Below are positions 1 through 6,424 of a stretch of DNA of 11,784 nt, one piece after another. The DNA lies in contig JAIESC010000225.1 of the NCBI GenBank assembly GCA_019746355.1, positions 1 through 11,784 on the forward strand. The letters are read 5' to 3'. The notes beneath the pieces were generated by a model, which was not told the origin of the DNA, made no database searches, and saw only the letters and a list, made by a program, of their open reading frames with translations. The translations under genes were made by a program, and so were the position numbers. The stretch is from Xanthobacteraceae bacterium (GTDB taxonomy: Bacteria > Pseudomonadota > Alphaproteobacteria > Rhizobiales > Xanthobacteraceae). How positions within the stretch are numbered: the first letter of the stretch is position 1; each line of letters starts with the position of its first letter.

Positions 1-15
1 TCAGGCCAACTTGTA

Positions 16-72
16 GGGGGTCAATTTTGGACGCCGATCCCCTGGCTCAGGGGGTCAAAATTGCACGCCGAA
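16..72. repeat. Two direct repeats resembling an IS21-family element end
   Basis: Two 23-base copies start 34 bases apart, at 16-38 and 50-72. Both begin GGGGGTCAA and end with ACGCCGA, and they match at 19 of 23 positions by eye. Spaced multiple copies of a ~20-base terminal repeat are typical of IS21-family ends, and this wording resembles IS21-like ends that I remember from proteobacteria. The istA/istB genes would lie left of the window and are not visible, so the family call is tentative. The second copy stops at the point where the IS481 transposase frame opens, so an element end appears to sit inside, or to have replaced, the 5' part of that gene. Confidence 0.45.
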
Positions 73-75
73 TAA

Positions 76-525
76 CACCTGCATCTTGCCATCGACGACC
101 ATTCACGTGTTGGCTACTCGGAAATCCTGCCCAACGAAAAGCGAACTTCCTGTCTGCGCTTTTTGTTCAATACTCTGCGCTTCTTCAGAGCGCATGGCGT
201 CGAAATCCAGCGCGTCATGACCGACAACGGCTCGAGCTTCCGATCGCACCGCTACGCTAAAGCCCTGCGCCGGCTCAGGATCAAGCACCTGCGTACCAAA
301 CCCTACACGCCCAAGACGAACGGCAAAGCAGAACGCTTCGTGCAAACCGCCTTGCGCGAATGGGCCTACGCCAAGGCTTATCTCAACTCCGATCAGCGCG
401 CCGCCGACCTGCCGGTCTGGCTGCATCGCTACAATTGGCATCGCCCCCATGCTAGCTTGAAAGCCAAGGTACCCATCAGCCGCCTCGGCCTAACCGAGGA
501 CAACGTCCTGAGGCTCCACAGCTAG
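76..525 (+). pseudogene. IS481-family transposase, 5'-truncated remnant
   Basis: An open frame of 149 residues carries the catalytic (rve/RNase H-fold) half of an IS481-type DDE transposase. Visible motifs are AIDDHSR (first catalytic Asp), VMTDNGSSFRS (second Asp), PKTNGKAERF (catalytic Glu) and the family's NWHRPHASL near the C-terminus. An in-frame stop at 73-75 and the absence of a start before 163 show that the N-terminal helix-turn-helix half is missing; full-length relatives are about 310-350 residues. An internal ATG at 163 would exclude the first Asp, so no functional product is expected. The remnant abuts the direct repeats at 16-72, suggesting disruption by another element or by recombination. 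No internal frameshift is apparent. The family assignment is strong; calling it dead rests on the missing 5' part. Confidence 0.85.
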
Positions 526-570
526 AGCGCTTTCCAATCTGGTTTGCACCGGCCGAGCCACGTCATGTCC

Positions 571-586
571 GCCGTCCAAGGACGGC
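571..586. repeat. Short perfect GC-rich hairpin
   Basis: GCCGTCC (571-577) and GGACGGC (580-586) are perfect inverted copies separated by AA. It lies in the 182-base spacer between the transposase remnant and the lytic transglycosylase stop. Because that gene is on the minus strand and ends at 708, this hairpin and the next one are downstream of it and could act at its 3' end. No U-tract follows, so an intrinsic terminator is uncertain. It may instead be part of an extragenic palindromic repeat. Confidence 0.45.
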
Positions 587-604
587 GTCGCTTCGCTCGC
601 CTAT

Positions 605-652
605 GTCGCGGGCATCCACGCCTTGGCTACAAGGTAACGCGTGGATGGCGAC
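605..652. repeat. Long imperfect hairpin downstream of the lytic transglycosylase
   Basis: Nested stems are visible: GTCGC (605-609) with GCGAC (648-652), CATCCACGC (613-621) with GCGTGGATG (639-647), and CTTG (622-625) with CAAG (630-633) around the loop GCTA. The arms pair over about 18 base pairs in total, with small bulges. The wording resembles dispersed palindromes that I remember from Bradyrhizobium-type intergenic regions. It could stop or stabilise transcripts of the minus-strand gene ending at 708. The structure is seen directly; the role is inference. Confidence 0.55.
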
Positions 653-707
653 GGTTGATTCTGTGCGAGTGGAAAACGCCCTGGAAGAATTACCGCGCGG
701 ATCGATG

Positions 708-2102
708 CTAGCGCCTACGGGGTGCCGGCTGCGGCGTGGTCAGATTCTTCCAGAACGTGACCAGGGCGCTCTCTTGCTGCTTCGGGGCCCGGTGCCGGGC
801 CACGCGCGCATGCCGTTGCGAATTGCGGCGCGCCTGCTTCGATTCTTCTTCCGGCACCGCGTCGATCACGGGCTTTGGTTGTGGCAGCGGCACCGCGGCG
901 GGATCAAGCTTCGCGACCTGCAAGTCCGGCGAAGCCGCCGAGACATCGCTTTTCGGTGAAGCGTCGGACGCCGCCGCGGCATCGAGCTTCGCAACCATCT
1001 TCGGCGCCGTGGCCCGTCGCGACCTCGGCGATGCGACCGCAGGCTCAGGCTTCATGATCTGCAGATCGGATGACGCAGCCGAAGCGTCGCTCTTCGACGA
1101 AGGTTCGGACGCAACTGCCGAATCGAGCTTCGCGACCGCCTGAGGCGCAGTCGCGGGCCGCGGCCTTGGCATCGGCAGCGCCGCCGCGGGCTCAGGCTTC
1201 ATGATCTGCAGATCGGACGATGCAGCCGACGCGTCGCTCTTCGACGAAGGCTCGGACACGGCCGCCACATCGAGCTTCGCAACCATCTTCGGCGCCGTGG
1301 CCGGCCGCGGCCGCGGCATCGGCAGCAGCTCCATGAACACCGTCGGAACCGCATGTGACGTTTGCGGAGCGGCAGACGCATCCTGCTCGGGCGCCTTGGC
1401 GACGGTCTGCGGCGACGGCACCGCCTGCGGCGCGACCGGCTGAACCTGCGCGGGCGGCGGAGCGGCAGCCAACGTCGGAGCAACCGCAACCTGCACCGGC
1501 GGTGCGATGGACTGCGTGGCCGCGGGCTGCGTCGCGGATTTGGGCCGCGTGATCGTCTGCACCTGCACCACCCGCGGCTTCAGCACCTCGGCCTGGGCCA
1601 GCGACGAGCCCTCGCCGTCGGATTCGATGGGCCGCTGCGCACCTTGCCGCGCGGGAGGCTCGAGCTTGGCGATCTGCGTCGCGGGCTGTTGCGGCGCGGC
1701 GCACTTTCCGCGCGGCTTCTTGTAGAAGCCGCGCTGATAATAGGCGACCGCGCCAGCCTCGCTGCATCCCGCGGCGCGATAGGCGAGCGCGAGATACTTC
1801 ACCGCGTAGGTCATGTTGGTGTCGGCGTCGAGCAGGCCCTCCGCCGTGCCGCGATAGCCCATCGCCTTGGCGGTGCCGAGGCGGATCTGCATCAGGCCGA
1901 AATTGCCCTTGCTGACGACGCGCGGGTTGCCCTTGCTCTCGATGTGGATGACCCGGCGCACGAGCGATTCCGGCACGCCGTGCGTGGCCGCGTGCTTGGT
2001 GATCAGCGCATCATGCGGACCGGCGACCGCGTCGCCGGCTGGTGCGATCAACGCACACGCCACGGACGCAATCGGACCCCACCAGCGAACCCCCGATTTC
2101 AT
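708..2102 (-). CDS. Exported lytic transglycosylase (SLT family 1) with repetitive Ala/Pro-rich tail
   Basis: Predicted to cleave peptidoglycan glycan strands non-hydrolytically in the periplasm. With the ATG at 2102 the product is 464 residues and begins MKSGVRWW, followed by a hydrophobic stretch ending near AVAG, a convincing signal peptide. The SLT domain covers about residues 30-135, with HIESKGNPRV (catalytic Glu 55), GNFGLMQI and AVAYYQRGFYKK. After that comes a ~330-residue low-complexity Ala/Pro/Ser region. It includes three tandem units of 49, 49 and about 47 residues, each starting with a PRPRPATAP-like block and containing AKLD and SDLQ, and the protein ends in a basic Arg-rich tail. 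A TTG at 2138 would add 12 residues; neither start has a clear Shine-Dalgarno, and I prefer ATG because it places the signal peptide correctly. It is divergent from the dehydrogenase. The domain call is firm; the tail's role is unknown. Confidence 0.88.
   Translation of the reverse strand: MKSGVRWWGPIASVACALIAPAGDAVAGPHDALITKHAATHGVPESLVRRVIHIESKGNPRVVSKGNFGLMQIRLGTAKAMGYRGTAEGLLDADTNMTYAVKYLALAYRAAGCSEAGAVAYYQRGFYKKPRGKCAAPQQPATQIAKLEPPARQGAQRPIESDGEGSSLAQAEVLKPRVVQVQTITRPKSATQPAATQSIAPPVQVAVAPTLAAAPPPAQVQPVAPQAVPSPQTVAKAPEQDASAAPQTSHAVPTVFMELLPMPRPRPATAPKMVAKLDVAAVSEPSSKSDASAASSDLQIMKPEPAAALPMPRPRPATAPQAVAKLDSAVASEPSSKSDASAASSDLQIMKPEPAVASPRSRRATAPKMVAKLDAAAASDASPKSDVSAASPDLQVAKLDPAAVPLPQPKPVIDAVPEEESKQARRNSQRHARVARHRAPKQQESALVTFWKNLTTPQPAPRRR
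891..1325 (-). repeat. Coding minisatellite: three ~147-base tandem repeats
   Basis: Within the lytic transglycosylase gene, three head-to-tail units lie at about 1179-1325, 1032-1178 and 891-1031 in reading order. The first two encode nearly identical 49-residue units starting LPMPRPRPATAP; the third is shorter and more diverged. The high DNA similarity of the first two units (for example the block around 1054-1078 recurs around 1201-1225) suggests recent duplication. Such units can expand and contract by slippage or unequal recombination. Confidence 0.85.
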
Positions 2103-2347
2103 GCATGTTCTGATAGCCGCAACATACCGTTGATTCAAGGCAAAGGCAGGCGCGGTGTGGGTTTCCGGGACATGGTGTTACCAAACCGCCGCGTTTTACG
2201 GTGAATCCGGTGTCCAGCCCCGGTGTGAACTTTTTTGCTGGCGTGGCGATCGCGCACGGGTTCACGGTGGAACCTGCTGGACGGCCTCTGAGGCGAATGG
2301 CAAGAATTCGCGCGGAATTTTCCGGGCGGTATGATGGGGTGGATTCG

Positions 2348-3415
2348 ATGGCTGACATTGCGGGCGTCAAAGAGAACGTCAAGCGTGTGTTCTATGTGCG
2401 GTTCGTCAATCATCCGATCTATCTCGAGCTGATCGCGCAGCGCCCGGAAATCCGGCTCGACAAGCTCGAAAACGACTCGCCCGACACCGTGACCGCCCCG
2501 GTCATTGGTGCGGCGCACGCCTATCAGGTGAGCTCGGCGCGCGACGAGTTGCCGATGAAGTACCACGCCACCAAGGAGCTGATCGCGCGCGCGCCGAACC
2601 TCCTGATCGTGTCGACCGGCGGCGCGGGCTACGACACCGTCAACGTCAAGGACTGCACCGACGCGGGCGTCCTGGTGGTGAACCAGACCGGCGGCAATGC
2701 CGACGCGGTCGCGGCGCACGTGCTGGCGATGGTGCTGATGCTGTCGAAGCAGATCATCCAGACCAACCACGCGCTGCGCAAAGGCACGATGCACGACCGC
2801 AACGCCTTCATGGGCAGCGACATCAACAACCGCACCATCGGCATCGTCGGCCTCGGCAATGTCGGCCGGCGGGTCGCCAAGCTCTGCAAGACGCTGTTCG
2901 ACATGAACGTGCTCGCCTGCGACCCCTATCTCGACGAAAAGACCATTGCCGAGCGCGGCGCCACCAAAGTGACGCTCGACGAGTTGCTCAAGCGCTCGGA
3001 CTTCGTCTCGATCAACTGCCCGCTCGACGACACCTCACGCAACATGATCAGCACCCGCGAGTTCGGACTGATGCAGCAGCACGCCTATTTCATCACCACC
3101 GCGCGCGGCTTCATCCACGACGAGAAGGCGCTCGAGGAGGCGCTGCGAGGCAAGCAGATCGCCGGCGCAGGCCTCGACGTCTGGTCGAAGGAGCCGCCGC
3201 AGCCGGATCACCCGCTGCTGCAATTCGACAACGTGATCGCCAGCCCGCACACCGCGGGCGTCACGAAAGAGGCGCGCGCCAACATGGGCAAGTTCGCGGC
3301 CACCCAGCTGATCGAGGCGCTCGACGGCAAGCGCCCGCCGCGCATCGTCAATCCGGAGGTCTGGCCGATCTACCAGAAGCGTTTCGAACGCGCCTTCGGC
3401 ATCCGGCCGGAATAG
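2348..3415 (+). CDS. D-isomer-specific 2-hydroxyacid dehydrogenase
   Basis: A 355-residue cytoplasmic NAD(P)-dependent oxidoreductase of the D-2-hydroxyacid dehydrogenase superfamily (formate, glycerate and phosphoglycerate dehydrogenase relatives), expected to interconvert a 2-oxoacid and a D-2-hydroxyacid. Visible motifs: the Rossmann dinucleotide loop GIVGLGNVG (about 165-173), an Asp after the second strand in ACDPY (192) suggesting NAD preference, and the family's catalytic Arg in TTARG (253), Glu in SKEPP (282) and His in SPHTAG (301). I chose the ATG at 2348 because the family-like sequence begins there (MADIAGV); an in-frame ATG at 2297 and GTG at 2201 would add sequence without family character. 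The substrate cannot be read from sequence. It is the first of four co-directional genes, 54 bases ahead of the flavin monooxygenase gene. Confidence 0.9.
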   Translation: MADIAGVKENVKRVFYVRFVNHPIYLELIAQRPEIRLDKLENDSPDTVTAPVIGAAHAYQVSSARDELPMKYHATKELIARAPNLLIVSTGGAGYDTVNVKDCTDAGVLVVNQTGGNADAVAAHVLAMVLMLSKQIIQTNHALRKGTMHDRNAFMGSDINNRTIGIVGLGNVGRRVAKLCKTLFDMNVLACDPYLDEKTIAERGATKVTLDELLKRSDFVSINCPLDDTSRNMISTREFGLMQQHAYFITTARGFIHDEKALEEALRGKQIAGAGLDVWSKEPPQPDHPLLQFDNVIASPHTAGVTKEARANMGKFAATQLIEALDGKRPPRIVNPEVWPIYQKRFERAFGIRPE

Positions 3416-3430
3416 CGTCCCCGCCGTTTT

Positions 3431-3471
3431 ATGCGTTAAGCTTCCCGCGTCAGCCGCGGGACATAACGCAT
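3431..3471 (+). promoter_or_regulatory. Long hairpin covering the ribosome-binding region and start codon of the next gene
   Basis: ATGCGTTA (3431-3438) is the perfect reverse complement of TAACGCAT (3464-3471). Inside it, TCCCGCG (3443-3449) pairs with CGCGGGA (3455-3461) around the loop TCAGC. Together they make 15 base pairs with one small internal loop (AGCU against CA). The right arm contains the only purine-rich stretch before the start (GCGGGA) and ends on the first two bases of the ATG at 3470. An mRNA folded this way would hide both the ribosome site and the start codon. It could alternatively help end transcripts from the upstream dehydrogenase gene, though no U-tract follows. The structure is seen directly; translational control is inference. 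Confidence 0.6.
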
Positions 3472-4612
3472 GATCACGAAATTCCACGTGCTCTATGTCG
3501 GCCAGATCGAGCTCGACAATATCGGCCGCGCCGGCACGCCGGCCAACGACCGGCGCTACTCCGACGAACGGCTGCGCGAGGTGTTCGCGACGGCAAAGGA
3601 CGTGGCGCAGACCATGGACGAGCTCGGCTTTGATGTGCTCTGGATGGCCGAGCATCACTTCCAGCGCGAAGGTTACGAGGTCGTCCCGAACCTGATCCAG
3701 ACCGGGCTGTGGCTTGCGACCCAGACCAAGCGGCTGAAGTTCGGCTGCGGCTTCAACATCCTGCCGATGTGGCATCCCATTCGTTTGGCCGAAGACTATG
3801 CGATGGCCGATATCGTCACCGACGGCCGCGTCATCATGGGCGTCGGCCGCGGCTATCACACCCGCGAGGTCGAGAGCTTCGGCGCGCCGCTCATCGATGC
3901 CGAGAAGAACCGCGCGCTGTTCGAGGAGCAGCTGCAGCTCCTGCTCACCTGCTTCAACAAGCCCGAGTTCCGCTTCAAGGGCCAGTTCTACGAATGCCCG
4001 CCGGAGGTCGACTACCGCGGCTACAGGCTGAGGGACATCACGCTGGTGCCGCGGCCGAAGCACCTGCCGGTCGAGATCTACATGCCGATCGCGAGCGGCA
4101 AGACCATCGAGATGATGGCAAGGTACGGGCTGAAAGCGATGGTGACGCTGAACGGCGAGCGAATCCTCGACGACGTGCTGCGCGCCTATCACGCGGCCTG
4201 CACGAAGCACGGCCAGAACAAACAGCTCGGAGAGGACGTGATCTGGGGCGCCGGCGTGTACCTCGCCGACAGCGAGGCCGAGGCGGTGCGGCGGCTCGAG
4301 CCGGCCCACGACGAGCGCTTCAAGTGGTTCGCGCCGTTCGGGTTCGTGCGCTACGCCGACGGGCAGGGCCGGAGCTGGGGCTCGCCCGGCGCGCCGGCGC
4401 AGGTGCCCACCCTCGCCGAGGGCATCAGGCAGAAGGCCTGGTTCTGCGGCCCGCCGAAGCAGGTCGCCGACAGCATCCGGTCGGTCGCGGACAAGTATCC
4501 GGGGCTCGACAGCTTCATGATCCATTGGGCCGAGGGGCTCGGACCGCAGGAGTTCAAGGAGCAGCTTCGCTGGTTTGCGAAGGACGTGATGCCGGCCCTC
4601 AAGAAGGCATAG
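3470..4612 (+). CDS. LLM-class (luciferase-like) flavin-dependent oxidoreductase
   Basis: A 380-residue member of the bacterial luciferase-like monooxygenase family, cytoplasmic TIM-barrel enzymes that use reduced FMN or F420 to oxidise small substrates. Typical sequence features are LGFDVLWMAEHHF (52-64), the HPIRLAEDYAMADIVTDGR region (102-120) and GVGRGYHTREVESFG (124-138), which belong to the family's flavin and phosphate-binding barrel segments. Length fits the family. The start ATG at 3470 is embedded in a strong hairpin; there is no free Shine-Dalgarno outside it. It follows the 2-hydroxyacid dehydrogenase by 54 bases and precedes two DUF1330 genes, so a shared catabolic role is possible. 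The substrate is unknown, and such enzymes are often misannotated as alkanesulfonate monooxygenases; nothing here indicates sulfonate use. Confidence 0.88.
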   Translation: MITKFHVLYVGQIELDNIGRAGTPANDRRYSDERLREVFATAKDVAQTMDELGFDVLWMAEHHFQREGYEVVPNLIQTGLWLATQTKRLKFGCGFNILPMWHPIRLAEDYAMADIVTDGRVIMGVGRGYHTREVESFGAPLIDAEKNRALFEEQLQLLLTCFNKPEFRFKGQFYECPPEVDYRGYRLRDITLVPRPKHLPVEIYMPIASGKTIEMMARYGLKAMVTLNGERILDDVLRAYHAACTKHGQNKQLGEDVIWGAGVYLADSEAEAVRRLEPAHDERFKWFAPFGFVRYADGQGRSWGSPGAPAQVPTLAEGIRQKAWFCGPPKQVADSIRSVADKYPGLDSFMIHWAEGLGPQEFKEQLRWFAKDVMPALKKA

Positions 4613-4679
4613 CCAGCACGGCTGTTTTCCGCGGTGGCTTGCGATAGTGTTGCCCGCGTCAGTCTTCAGGGAGAGTTAA

Positions 4680-4976
4680 ATGGCGAAGAAGGGTTATCTC
4701 GTTTCGGCGTATCGCGCGATCAAGGATCCGGAGAAGCTTGCGGCCTATGCCAAGCTCGCGGGCCCGGCGTTCTCGAAATACGGCGCCAAATATCTCGCGC
4801 GCGGCGACGCGGCGGCGGCCTACGAGGCCGGGATCAAGCAGCGCATCGTCATCGTCGAATTCGAGAGCGTGGCGAAGGCGATCCAAGCCCACGACAGCCC
4901 GGAATACGCCGAGGCGCTGAAGGCGCTGGCCGGCGGCGTCGAGCGCGACCTGCGGATCGTCGAGGGGCTGGAATAG
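4680..4976 (+). CDS. DUF1330-family protein, copy 1
   Basis: A 98-residue soluble protein of the DUF1330 family, small ferredoxin-like (dimeric alpha-beta barrel) proteins of uncertain function. The hallmarks are the N-terminal strand KKGYLVSAY, the DPEKLAAYAKLA helix, GAKYLARG in the middle, RIVIVEFES and the C-terminal ERDLRIVEG. A good Shine-Dalgarno, AGGGAGAG, precedes the ATG. It lies 67 bases after the monooxygenase gene and 124 bases before its paralogue. The family resembles antibiotic biosynthesis monooxygenase-type folds, so a small-molecule or stress role is conceivable, but nothing in the sequence assigns one. Confidence 0.88.
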   Translation: MAKKGYLVSAYRAIKDPEKLAAYAKLAGPAFSKYGAKYLARGDAAAAYEAGIKQRIVIVEFESVAKAIQAHDSPEYAEALKALAGGVERDLRIVEGLE

Positions 4977-5018
4977 CCCCTCGCCCCTTCCTTTCAGTGC
5001 TTCGCGGGCGGCGCGCCG

Positions 5019-5047
5019 GGCGGGCGGCGATGCCGCCCGCCATCGCC
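5019..5047. repeat. Overlapping GC-rich inverted repeats between the DUF1330 genes
   Basis: GGCGGGCGGC (5019-5028) and GCCGCCCGCC (5032-5041) form a perfect 10-base-pair stem with loop GAT. The loop-side sequence GGCGAT (5026-5031) can instead pair with ATCGCC (5042-5047). The two folds exclude one another. No U-tract follows, so a classical terminator is not supported. It may modulate the ratio of the two paralogues or be chance in GC-rich DNA. Confidence 0.45.
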
Positions 5048-5100
5048 GCTATCCACCAGGCGGCTTTAGGTTTCCGTCGAGCGACGAAGGAGCAACGACC

Positions 5101-5394
5101 ATGCCGAAGGGCTACTGGGTGACGATCTACCGGAAGATTTCCGATCCGGCGAAGCTTGCCGCCTATGCGGAGCTCGCACCGAAGGCCACTGCCCCGTTCG
5201 GCGGGAAGTACCTGGCGCGCGGCACCGCGGCGAACGCCTATGAGGCAGGGCTCAAGGAGCGCATCGTCATCTCGGAATTTCCGAGCGTCGCGCAGGCGCG
5301 CGCAGCCTATGAGAGCGATGGCTACAAGAACGCGCTGGCTGCCCTTGGAAACGGCGCGGAGCGCGATGTGCGAATCGTCGAGGGGCTGGAGTAG
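5101..5394 (+). CDS. DUF1330-family protein, copy 2
   Basis: A 97-residue protein, about 60% identical to copy 1 by eye (61 of 96 aligned positions). Strongest conservation is in DPxKLAAYAxLA, GxKYLARG, AYEAG, the RIVI strand and the identical RIVEGLE C-terminus. An AAGGAG Shine-Dalgarno precedes the ATG. The arrangement indicates tandem duplication followed by divergence; the central helix (KATAPFG against AFSKYG) differs most. The family usually dimerises, so the two products might form mixed dimers (inference). Its stop is only 9 bases from the stop of the convergent thioesterase gene. Confidence 0.88.
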   Translation: MPKGYWVTIYRKISDPAKLAAYAELAPKATAPFGGKYLARGTAANAYEAGLKERIVISEFPSVAQARAAYESDGYKNALAALGNGAERDVRIVEGLE

Positions 5395-5403
5395 TTCCTC
5401 GCC

Positions 5404-5847
5404 TCACACCTCCTTCGGGATCGGCCTTGGCTTTCCCGCGTCGTCGATCGCGACGAACTTGAACATCGCCTGCGTCACCTGCTCGCGCACGTGGGTCTGA
5501 AAGCGCCGCGCCCAGGCCTCGACGTGGATCTGCATCGAGGTGCGGCCGATGCTCTCCACCTCGGTATAGACCTCGAGCACGTCACCGACGCGCACCGGAC
5601 GGATGAACTGCATGGCGTCGATGGCGACAGTGACGACGCGGCCGCGGGCGCGCTCGACGCCGGCGATGCCGCCGGCCTGATCCATGCGCGAGAGCACCCA
5701 GCCGCCGAAGATATCGCCGTTGGCGTTGGTGTCGGCGGGCATCGCAATAATGCGGACGGTGAGCGCGCCGCGCGGGGCGCCGTCGACGGACGTCGCCTCG
5801 GGCGTTTTTTGGGGCGTCGCCGATTCCTGAGGCTTTTCCTGGGACAT
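5404..5847 (-). CDS. Acyl-CoA thioesterase, YciA-like hotdog fold
   Basis: A 147-residue cytoplasmic single-hotdog thioesterase predicted to hydrolyse acyl-CoA to free acid and CoA. The signature PADTNANGDIFGGW (37-50) followed by SRMDQAGGI matches the YciA active-site helix, with Asp 45 as the expected catalytic residue. The substrate-pocket strand VAIDAMQFIRPVRVGD (74-89) and a C-terminal TQAMFKFVAID strand are also typical. The N-terminal ~28 residues are an unconserved-looking Gln/Pro/Thr-rich extension. An AGGGGG sequence sits ahead of the ATG at 5847. It converges with DUF1330 copy 2, and its upstream region faces the small gene at 6030. Acyl-chain preference cannot be told. Confidence 0.9.
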   Translation of the reverse strand: MSQEKPQESATPQKTPEATSVDGAPRGALTVRIIAMPADTNANGDIFGGWVLSRMDQAGGIAGVERARGRVVTVAIDAMQFIRPVRVGDVLEVYTEVESIGRTSMQIHVEAWARRFQTHVREQVTQAMFKFVAIDDAGKPRPIPKEV

Positions 5848-6029
5848 TGCCGATCCCCCTGCAAATACACATATGAGCTGCCGAAAAGGTACCCCGGAAC
5901 GGCCGCGCCGCCCATCCGCGCACTGCGTGGGCGCATGCCTTCATCCCCGTCAAGTAGTTGTGCGGCGGCCCGATTTCGGGCACAGCGTTTCGCCGCGCGG
6001 GGCGGCGCAGCACAGCAAGGAACAACAAC

Positions 6030-6260
6030 ATGGCACGCAAACCAGGCACCCGCACCGCAGGCGACTTCGTCCTGTTCGATGTGACCTACGAGGACGGCTC
6101 GCAGCGCTCCAACCGGCGCGTGCCGGTCGGACTCCTGGGCGGGCTCGACGGCGACGAGCCGGCGAAGGCCGAGGTCGCCCGGCAGGATGCCGAGATCGCC
6201 GAGAAATCCGGCCGGCCGGCGCTCACAATCAAGAGCATCAAGCGCGCAGGCGCAAAGTAA
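6030..6260 (+). CDS. Small conserved-looking protein of unknown function (76 aa)
   Basis: The 76-residue product begins MARKPGTRTAGDFVLFDV and is rich in charged residues, with no signal peptide, membrane segment or cysteine. Its first half reads like short beta strands (DFVLFDVTYEDGSQRSNRRV) and its second like a helix (EPAKAEVARQDAEIAEKS) plus a basic end. I chose the ATG at 6030 because AAGGAA lies 7 bases upstream; an upstream extension to 5958 has no family-like character. I half recall similar hypothetical proteins in Bradyrhizobium relatives but cannot assign a function. It precedes msrA in the same orientation by 164 bases, which contain a small hairpin (CGTGCG at 6332-6337 with CGCACG at 6343-6348). 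Confidence 0.7.
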   Translation: MARKPGTRTAGDFVLFDVTYEDGSQRSNRRVPVGLLGGLDGDEPAKAEVARQDAEIAEKSGRPALTIKSIKRAGAK

Positions 6261-6424
6261 TGCGGGACGCAGCCGCGGCGCGCCATCGAGCCCGGCTCAC
6301 GGCCAAAATCCTTCACGGCAAAGTGTGAATACGTGCGTTGGCCGCACGCGTGGCCTGACTTAGTTTTGGGCTGGCCTAGTTTCGCGGGCAACGTATCAAG
6401 CCAACCGCTTCCGGGAGAACGCTC

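Noticed and set aside
891..1325. Possible CRISPR-like array because of regularly spaced repeats
   Set aside because: The repeats are contiguous ~147-base units inside an open reading frame with no unique spacers; they are coding tandem repeats.
1362..2204. A 280-codon plus-strand open frame opposite the lytic transglycosylase
   Set aside because: It is Arg/Leu/Gly-rich without motifs; the opposite strand has a clear SLT domain and signal peptide.
2304..2318. Short inverted repeat AATTC...GAATT in the divergent spacer as a possible operator
   Set aside because: Five base pairs around a five-base loop is easily chance; no regulator gene is nearby and no second copy is seen.
2201..2347. Upstream extension of the 2-hydroxyacid dehydrogenase to a GTG at 2201 or ATG at 2297
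   Set aside because: The added residues do not resemble the family, and the region is better read as the divergent promoter spacer facing the lytic transglycosylase.
3035..4525. A 496-codon minus-strand open frame opposite the dehydrogenase and monooxygenase genes
   Set aside because: Its composition is typical of a GC-rich shadow frame, no family motifs are visible, and both genes on the plus strand have unmistakable motifs.
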